NCBI GenBank assembly: GCA_016648135.1
Contig: JADDOH010004226.1
Span: 1 to 64,000, forward strand
DNA length: 64,000 nt
Source of the DNA: Agrypnia vestita
Taxonomy: Eukaryota > Arthropoda > Insecta > Trichoptera > Phryganeidae
Reading direction: 5' to 3'
Shown: positions 56,750 through 64,000 of the stretch, piece by piece
Layout: each line of letters opens with the position of its first letter
Numbering within the stretch: the stretch's first letter is position 1
The notes under the pieces: model-generated
Told to the model about the DNA's origin: nothing
Database searches by the model: none
Seen by the model: only the letters and a program-made list of their open reading frames with translations
Made by a program: the position numbers and the translations under genes

Positions 56750-57176
56750 TTGATAATCTCCATAGGTTCAAAATTCTACGAAAACAGCACTATCTACATA
56801 TACAGTTCGCATTATTTTTCAATATTTCTGACTTATTTTTTGCAAAAAGCTGAACTTTCATTTCAGTAAATTATATGAGTTATGTAAAATTTATTCGCTT
56901 TTATACAAATCTAATAAAATGATAATATCCTTGAAAAAATAAGATTTATATCTTTTTTTTAGTTGTATTGAAGGGAATAATATTTTTATGATTGATGTAG
57001 GTTACCACGATTATTGTTCATTTTTTTACAAAAAATAAGTCAGAAATACTGAACAAAATGACAAAGTTTTTATTGCATATCTCCATAACTATTAATGGTC
57101 ATGGTTGCTAGAAGATTCTTGACTCACTGTCAGGGCAGAAATCCACCTGTAAAGTTTTTGCTACCAGCTATGAGAC
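56750..57176. mobile_element. Palindromic MITE, copy 2
   Basis: Shares TTTTTCAATATTTCTGACTT, ATTGCATATCTCCATAACTA and, inverted, the end sequence GCAAAAACTTTA(A/C)AGGT(A/G)GAT with 13661-14018. The arms are less symmetric, and AT-rich sequence is inserted between them. Confidence 0.65.
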
Positions 57177-57369
57177 AACGTGTATATTTTCGATAGATTT
57201 TTTATGTTTTTCGAAATGATTCATTAATTTTTTCAAATATCAACGATGTATGTTTTATGTATATTCTTATATTTCACCTTAGCAAAAAATATATATTTTT
57301 ATTAAAAATACGCATACTTTTATAAACTGACATCATTATCCATAACGGCATCGAAAAAGCGCAAAAATT

Positions 57370-57470
57370 ATCAAACATAATAATTATGTTGTCTGTCCGT
57401 CCGTCCGTCTGTCCGTCTGTCTGTCTAATTCCGTAACTTCTTGTAACGGCCGTAATTTCGTTCAAATTCA
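57370..57470 (-). repeat. (GACA)/(GGAC) microsatellite with GTTACGG motif, second copy
   Basis: On the minus strand CGTTACAAGAAGTTACGG leads into GACAGACAGACGGACAGACG and ACAGACAACATAATTATT, the same order as at 18487-18580. Confidence 0.65.
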
Positions 57471-58463
57471 CGACTAAAAAACGGCCAGAGATGAAGCCTG
57501 AATCCCGGGCACCAAACCCAAATCGACTAACGCATGTTGCTACGGCCGCCTCTCCATAGGACACCAAAAAAATGACATAAATATGAACTAGGGCTTAGCA
57601 AAGACGCGAACCAATGTTCCGTCATTTTTGAAGGGTTACAACTAGTATTATATAAAGTGTAGTTTTCGTGAATCAGTTTGTCGTTACCACGCCTCCTCGT
57701 GAAACAAACACAGGTGTGCCACCCGAGCCAACTGCAGGAATATGAGTCATGGAATGCTAAATTCCATACATTTCACCTCGGACTATACATTGTAGGAATG
57801 TACGGCATTTAACCCTGTGCTTTTATTACTTGCTAGAGTCGAATGATAGCAATATTATATTAATATTCTTTCTCCGCTTTTCACGGGAACTGTTCAATTT
57901 TTTTATCATTTAATGTTTGAAAGTTCAATGTCGTGGGTAATTCTTGTACAATTTATTTCAATTAGAAAAATTTTCCGTTCTTTATACAATAAACTTAATA
58001 GTCGTATACAACGTATAGTAACGTAAACTTGCACAATTAGCAAGCGTTGTTCTGTCGTTAGTATATTCGTGGTGAAATGCCAAACCAAACTCAGCTGTCA
58101 AATTGACTGTCGCTGGAATAAGTGTTGCCGATTCTAAAACAACCTCTAGAAAACACCATATTTTTGAAACTTATTATTTCCAATGAAGCAATATCATGGC
58201 CGCTATCACGATTTTCATATATATATTTTTTCATTTCACAATTCTATACCTCTTGTTAACTTGTACAACTAATTAATATAAAAAAACCATCGTATCGAGA
58301 ATTGCCAAATATTTTTGAAGTTGGAATTTAAATAATAGATTATCCATTCAGCAGGTACGATTTTATGAATTGATTCTAAATCTTTTTATTTATTTAAAAA
58401 AATTCATCGCTTGGAAAAAGTAAATAAAGTAAAATAAAAAAAAGTAACCCATAAAAGTTTTTA
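57471..58463. other. Unassigned DNA
   Basis: 57480-57560 is GC-richer; a 97-codon minus-strand frame (57567-57274) crosses the microsatellite and is not credible. The remainder is AT-rich with nothing found. Confidence 0.35.
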
Positions 58464-58852
58464 TTATACTCCCTTTCTCATTTACTAGTGGAAACTGGTT
58501 TGGCGCTTAACCTACGCGTTGGGCTTCGGTCGAGCGACGCTACGAAAGGGAGTAATAAAAAATTTCCAAAAATCCAAAATTATACTATAATCAGGTTCTG
58601 CGTCTACCAGACGCGTTGAAATATTTTCACACAACTTAGTAAGTTGTATGAAAAAACAATTAAAAATTTGAAAATTCCAAAAATTTATTAATTTTTTTTA
58701 ACGAAAATTTGACAGATCTTCTTGATCATCGCCGCGAGTCTGCCTGCAAAGTTTCAGCTCGATTGGATCACGAGAAAAGGGTAAAAATCGATCCAAAGTT
58801 TTTTCATCGAGCAAGCAGACGCCACGAGTTAATATAAAGGGAGTAATAAATG
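58464..58852 (-). mobile_element. ACTCCC-ended repeat, copy B (inverted), with a nested short palindrome
   Basis: TTATACTCCCTTTC at 58467-58480 and GAAAGGGAGTAATAA at 58546-58560 enclose a GC-rich 65-bp core. After it, the copy-A body runs in reverse to GGGAGTAATAAA at 58840-58851 (for example GTTTCAGCTCGATTGGATCA). Confidence 0.65.
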
Positions 58853-58859
58853 AAAGTTG

Positions 58860-59088
58860 TCAAGCATAGTCGGCAAAGGAAACCGACACGACGCGTGTTT
58901 TCTATGGCGCCGCCTCTTCGCACGTATGCACAGTTGTCATAGCAGCTATCATAATAAAGCTCGATATTAAATTCTTGATTATCCTCTCTATTTACCAGAC
59001 CTACGCACTGTGGAAAATCGAGACCTGTTTCGGACCAAAAGTCAATAACTCTTATTTCTAAACGTTTATCCATAAATTTTCCACACAT
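58860..59088 (-). CDS. Unrecognised open frame, possible exon
   Basis: About 76 codons starting MCGKFMDKRLEIRVIDFWSE and running through CYDNCAYVRRGGAIENT until the repeat at 58852 begins. Residue use (Cys, Trp, Asp, Arg) is protein-like for such AT-rich DNA. On its upstream side TTTTAAACTTTATAG at 59117-59103 could be a splice acceptor. I recognise no family; an exon, old transposon or chance are all possible. Confidence 0.25.
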
Positions 59089-59689
59089 ATAAAGTAGTCT
59101 ATAAAGTTTAAAATGAATATAGTTATATTCAAAATATTTTTTTATTTTGAAAAAAATTTAATATATTAAAAATAATCATGACAAAATTATAAATTGCTTT
59201 CGTTTTATTTATAAAAATGACAATTTTATTTATATTGTGCTCTAAAACTAAGGATAATATAATATTACATACCTAATAAATCCATAATCAATAAACAAAA
59301 TACAGAAAAATATGAAATGTAAAGTGCTTACCCACTTAGATGTCCAAATCAATTCTGTTCACTATATCAATTTAAAAGACAATTTTTTATTGTTAAATTT
59401 TGTAGGTAAAGATATAAAAGTATTATACACTTCTAAAAATGTAATTTTTATTAATTTTAGAATCACTAAAATGTTTTTAATTTTATGTTAAAACTTACGT
59501 TTAAATGACTAGAGAGTAAAATTAGGAAAAAGTATTTTTTTTTAGTTCATCGAGACATTTTTCGTTCGTACCCACGTCTCCCCAAGCTTAACATTTAATG
59601 TTAATCTATAGTCTAGATATTCATCAGAAACATTTATAAAAATTATTTGCTAATTTCGCAGTAATTGCGAAAAATGTGATGAAAGACCA
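59089..59689. other. AT-rich DNA, nothing recognised
   Basis: No coding or repeat signature seen. Confidence 0.4.
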
Positions 59690-60290
59690 CTTTTATCGAT
59701 TACTTTGGATCGATTTTTAACCCTTTTCCCTTGATCCAATCGAGTTGAAACTTTGCAAGTAGACTCGTGGCGACGTTCAAGATCTATCAAATTTTCGTTA
59801 AAAAAAATAATAATAATTACAATACAATTTTGGATTTTTCAAATTTTAATGGTTTTTTCATACAACTATTTAAGTTGTATGGAGATTCCGACGCATATAG
59901 TAGACACGAAACCCGAAAATGAGAAAGGGAGTATTGTTAAAACTTGGTTTTTATGGGTTACTTTTTACTTCCTTTCTTTTCATTCGTGGCGTCTGCTGGT
60001 CTGCTTGTCTAACGAAAAAACTTTGGATCGATTTTTAACTCTTTTCCCGTGATCTAATTGAGCTGAAACTTTGCAAGTAGACTCGTAGCGACGATCAAGA
60101 AGATCTATCAAATTTTCGTTACAAAAAATAAATAATTATAGTATAATTTTGGGTTTTTCAAATTTTTAATGGTTTTTTCATACAAATCAGTAAATTGTAT
60201 GCAGATTCCGACGCATATGGTAGACACGAAACCCGAAAATGAGTAAGGGAGTATTGTAAAAAGCAAGTTTTTATGGGTTACTTTTTTAGT
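59690..60290 (+). mobile_element. ACTCCC-ended repeat, copies C and D in tandem
   Basis: Two consecutive copies, 59690-59965 and 59966-60290. Each contains TTTGGATCGATTTTTAAC, GAAACTTTGCAAGTAGACTC, GATTCCGACGCATAT(A/G)GTAG and (A/T)AAGGGAGTATTGT, and each ends TTTTTATGGGTTACTTTTT. Overlapping short frames are artefacts. Confidence 0.7.
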
Positions 60291-60626
60291 GAAACTAATA
60301 CGGGAAAAAACATTTATAGCATTGAGTGACATTTTATTTACTTTACACCAATTTGATAGTTCGTCCAGATCTCTTTGTGGGAGATAACTATCTTCAAGGC
60401 TATGAACGGTAAATAATAAATTTTTTAATCATCGGCGTACAATAGACGTTTATTTCTTAATATGTTCGGCAAGTCATTTATGAATTTATTTATTTTTCGT
60501 TGCGCCATTTATAATTATTTACCTGACATAATACATTAATAAATACGACACGACAAATTATTATACTTTTATTATAATTATTATATATTAAAGTAAAAAG
60601 CTATTTATTAACATATTTTGTTTCTC
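60291..60626. other. AT-rich DNA, nothing recognised
   Basis: No coding or repeat signature seen. Confidence 0.4.
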
Positions 60627-60715
60627 TATAGCGTACTGGGTATCTACGATTACGAGTATTCCCGCCTGTCGTACTGGGAGCGGGGGGTTCGGTCCCCCGT
60701 CAGGGGGATTTTGAT
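60627..60715 (+). mobile_element. tRNA-like SINE head
   Basis: TAGCGTACTGGGTA (A-box-like) and a strong T-arm GGGGG-TTCGGTC-CCCC (60684-60699) containing the B box. GC-rich only over this short stretch; the following sequence is AT-rich. The acceptor stem is not convincing. Confidence 0.45.
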
Positions 60716-61165
60716 GATTTATTTCGCATTTATTCATATTTTTTTCGAGGTATTTTGTAACATATAACGCTTTTTTTTTTTTTTAAATAACACATTATGT
60801 AGCACTTAATATTATAAGAAACCCATAAGGACCATAATAATAATACTGATATTGCTACCGATTGGCTGCGGTGGGATCCGAGTGAAAAACTTATAAACAA
60901 TTAAACTACTATAAGTGTTATGTATTTAGATGAACTTCTGGCAGAATGTATGTAAGAGACATGAACTAATGAAAGAGGAATGGAAATAAAAAGGGACGTG
61001 CCATCCTGGCGTGTCCGCTTAGATGAAAGTGTTGCGATAAAAACTCAAGTCATAATCTTCAAGTGGAAGACCGACTTTATCTAGATCCCCTACGTTGTCT
61101 CCTTTTGAGTTCAAAGGACAAGAACATTACAATCAATAAACAAAGTAACCGGTCACAAATAGAAC
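60716..61165. other. Unassigned DNA
   Basis: No coding or repeat signature seen. Confidence 0.35.
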
Positions 61166-61192
61166 CACTATTCTAATTTTATTAGAATAGTG
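61166..61192. repeat. Perfect 12-bp palindrome with 3-nt loop
   Basis: CACTATTCTAAT-TTT-ATTAGAATAGTG. Confidence 0.9.
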
Positions 61193-61566
61193 ATCCAGTT
61201 TATGAAGTATGGATCACTCGTATTAATTTAGGATCGGCTAGAAAGTTTCGCTTATATCTGTTTACACTGTTTACGCCGTTGTCTTTGCTTAACTTTCCTG
61301 TCTATCGTACGGATTCACAGATCGCTATCGTTTAGACTTCTTATATGATTTTCACTAACTGTCAAACACAACTGGATGAAGAGCAATGGGTCACTGTTTA
61401 CATAAGGATACTTCCTTCGATAAGAAGACAAATATTGTTTGCTAATATATACCCACTTAATCAGTTGGATTTTCAAATGCTGTGAAATGACTTGATCAGC
61501 GGTAATAATAAATGAATTAATTATGCATTAAATTTTGTTAAAAAAAATTACCAATATCCAAGTAGA

Positions 61567-61650
61567 AGCCGTTCAGTAGATTGAACGGGCTTTTAGGGAC
61601 GATGTAAAGTGATTGTACTACTCACGGATACAGGAGTAGTACAATCACTT
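61567..61650. repeat. Two adjacent hairpins
   Basis: AGCCGTTCA...TGAACGGGCT at 61567-61592 (one bulge) and AAGTGATTGTACTACTC (61607-61623) with GAGTAGTACAATCACTT (61634-61650), 17 bp perfect with a 10-nt loop. Confidence 0.85.
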
Positions 61651-61740
61651 CAGAGATGGCCGCATATCAGTGGACGGCAAACCGCGTTCCGGTACACTTT
61701 CAACGAGACAAACATTAATTTGATAAGTGATTGTCTCACC

Positions 61741-63338
61741 TGAACATGACTGAAAAATAAATAAATAAAAAATTAATAATAAATAAACTATTTAAAAAAA
61801 ATAAAAGGTATTTTTTGTACTCAAATTACTGTAATAGGTTTTGTAACCGTTGAAATAAATAGGTAAATTAAATGTAGAAGACTACTTATTGAAGATTACT
61901 ACAATATCCATATGTGTGTATGGTTTTCGATACGTATTTTAATTTTCTTACTCTAATAAAGAATAATTAAAAAGAAAAAAAAAAACAACGAAATATTATG
62001 CATCAACCGAATACATATGAATGACGCAATTTTATATGAATCACGTACTATTTTGAAAAGCCAATCTACAATAATTTTTCAATTATTTAAATTATTTTTG
62101 TATTCAGTTAAACTCGAGGGTCAGTAGCGGCGATCCAACGGCGGCGCTCATAGTTCTAAGGAGGATTAGTACCTCGGCATCAGGTAAAAACCGACCTTAA
62201 AGCTACATAGTCACTAAAAATTTCCTTGTCCAAAAAACGGACAAAGAAGGCCTAACAGTACCGTATTAATTTACATGAATACTGCGAATATTTCAATAAA
62301 TACGGTTAACGTCTAAATTCAAATATTTGTAAACGTTAACAATCTAATCTTGTCTAAACATCCTTCACGTACGACAAATAAGCATTTGAAAAGATTTACC
62401 CCTAAAATAGAGATGTCTGTCCTGTTGACGTTGCACGCTTACGACATGTGCCCCGACTCCTAGCCTCAGTCCACCCCGACCGCGAGGGTAGATTTAATAT
62501 TACATTTTTACCGCGGATCAGCTGCTTTCGCGTTTCTGTTTAAAACCATTATACTGTATTTTTTTAACAAATTTTATATATTCGTGCATATTATAAGTGA
62601 GAGCTTACGTAAAAGGCATTTATTTCAACATTTTATAATGTAACACAATACAACAGCCCAACCAGCAACAATCGTACAAAAAGCTGTGACTATGTTTGCT
62701 CCTAATAAAGACTAATGAATTATAGGGTACAATTAAAATATTATGTACTCCGTATGGAGTTAATATAATTACGCGGTATGGATTGATATTATCAAAAATA
62801 TAACATTATTCACCACCTGATTTAGAAATCATAACATCGCCCATCGAACAACATTTACTTGTGCTTGCTTTATTTATGCAGTAATAATAATTTATTGTAA
62901 AAAATGTATTAATTTCCATGTATATAAACCACAGTATTTTTCAGAACCAAATTGCACAATGTTCATATTAGAATAACTATAATTCCACGTCAAAATAACT
63001 AATCACACACAACCATCAACTTTTGGTTATATGATTATTGGGAAAATAATTATTTACGTATAATTTAATGTTTTTCATCAATCTTTTGAAAGAAATGCAA
63101 ATATTTGAAGACAAATAATATATGAAACAGCAATTAATGGAGGTGTCTACCAAGTATTTACGTAGTAAGTAGTACATTTGACAAATCGCGATAAAAGTTG
63201 TGCATTAGAACTGCAGAAAATGATTTTTAAAGATTTATATTATATTTAAGAATTCCGAAATTTCATTTTTCCCGTATAAAACAATGTTAAAACAATTTAA
63301 AACAGATATTACGTTTATAATAGAGAATATATCTTGTT
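61741..63338. other. AT-rich DNA, two less AT-rich patches
   Basis: 62110-62200 and 62420-62530 are less AT-rich (for example GTAGCGGCGATCCAACGGCG), without frame or recognised motif. The remainder shows nothing. Confidence 0.35.
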
Positions 63339-63516
63339 TTAACCACTAATTTGTTGAAATATCAACATGTTAGCAGTTAATATTGTTTATCTATCTCTAG
63401 TTTATTTATATTTTTTTATTTTATATATGTCTGATTTTTAATTTTTAGTATACATTGTGTCCCGATGAAGGGGCCATTGCCCCCGAAACATGATATTTCA
63501 ACAAATTTGTGGTTAA
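63339..63516. repeat. Inverted repeat enclosing a hammerhead-core-like motif
   Basis: TTAACCACTAATTTGTTGAA with ATATCAACATGTT (63339-63372) pairs with AACATGATATTTCAACAAATTTGTGGTTAA (63487-63516). Between and partly in the right arm lies CCGATGAAGGGGCCATTGCC followed by CCCGAAACATG (63463-63493), a CNGATGA-stem-GAAAC arrangement. The core box has C in place of the conserved U. Confidence 0.4.
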
Positions 63517-63634
63517 TTCAAAGTTTATTTTTGTTGATTATTTTAATAATATTAACAAAAAAATATTTTTCAGTTATTGATGAAGTAATTAAAATTGTAT
63601 CACTATTTTCATTTAGTTTTTTATCATTAAAATT

Positions 63635-63994
63635 TCAATACAAGAAAATAAAATCTTTTTTTTGAAAATAAATTTTTATAAGTTTTCTTATAAAACAGAA
63701 GTGTTTTAAAAATGTCATTTTTCTGCGGTAACTTGAATTTTTACATAAAAAAATACCGGCACGATGTGAAAAATGCCGCTCGTGTATTCTTTTGTACGTC
63801 ATTTGAATAAGCCTACCGAGAAATGGGTCTACGTAAGTTTGACAACCGTAAATACGCCGAGTGCCTGTCGCTAATAGGATGTGCCGCGGGAGCCCGCCCA
63901 TCCAAATGGATGCTATGTTGCTTCTCAACTCATCATTGAGTCCATGTTGGAAGTATTCTGGTTGAATTAAATAATAAATCATAATGGCGTACAC
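63635..63994 (-). CDS. Unrecognised 119-codon frame at the window edge
   Basis: Its first half lies in GC-richer sequence (63780-63960) and reads LRSNIASIWMGGLPRHILLA; the second half is AT-driven. No family recognised and no supporting neighbour. More likely chance or a transposon relic than a gene; it may continue beyond the window. Confidence 0.15.
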   Translation of the reverse strand: MYAIMIYYLIQPEYFQHGLNDELRSNIASIWMGGLPRHILLATGTRRIYGCQTYVDPFLGRLIQMTYKRIHERHFSHRAGIFLCKNSSYRRKMTFLKHFCFIRKLIKIYFQKKDFIFLY

Positions 63995-64000
63995 AAGTAC

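Noticed and set aside
61560..61740. Tc1-like transposase N-terminal fragment
   Set aside because: A few GRQTA-like residues only; too short and without the expected HTH order.

Overview
This is a eukaryotic, AT-rich window with no host gene that I can recognise. It reads like gene desert or very large intron from an insect, most probably a moth or butterfly. The clues are Helitron tips ending in CAGCTAG|T next to a GCGTGCGAAGCCGCGC-type hairpin, endonuclease-reverse transcriptase LINEs with (GTTA)n tails, tRNA-derived SINEs, GACA/GGAC microsatellites, and LINE tails of (AAATA)n type. The organism call is an inference from repeat style, not from a gene.

Layout. 1-5 kb: Helitron tip, small inverted-repeat element, PIF/Harbinger-like element with TTA target duplication and a transposase-like remnant, RTE-like LINE fragment, LINE 3' UTR tandem repeat, GC-rich island. 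5-15 kb: inverted-repeat element, LINE 3' ends, a second RTE fragment, SINE relic, palindromic MITE, GC-rich islands. 15.1-15.8 kb: non-autonomous Helitron carrying a dense array of canonical heat-shock elements (runs of 3, 4, 5, 3 and 6 contiguous alternating GAA/TTC units), which is the most striking regulatory signal here. 16-21 kb: dispersed repeats, SINE, 277-bp tandem duplication. 21.4-24.7 kb: GC-rich island split by a 1.85-kb hAT-type element (8-bp target duplication) and by LINE relics. 25-28.5 kb: LINE relic and a complete short minus-strand Helitron.

29.36-41.61 kb: a 12.3-kb minus-strand LTR retrotransposon with about 3.5-kb LTRs (TGTGATG...CATCACA), a TGG-starting primer-binding site, a polypurine tract and a TATA box. 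Its 5.2-kb interior has no gag or pol that I can see and is full of tandem repeats. It fits a LARD-like non-autonomous element. The U5 side of its LTR holds repeated copies of the LTR-end plus primer-site module.

42-64 kb: Harbinger MITE, solo LTR, SINEs, further RTE-like LINE copies, a 241-bp higher-order tandem repeat, two more LTR-like promoters, a mariner transposase relic, a second palindromic MITE, a cluster of ACTCCC-ended repeats, short perfect hairpins, and hammerhead-core-like motifs of the kind reported for Penelope-like elements.

The genes do not form a pathway. Coding content is transposon remnants plus three unrecognised open frames of low confidence. The possible host function is regulatory: GC-rich islands with homeodomain-type sites, and transposon-borne promoters and heat-shock elements.
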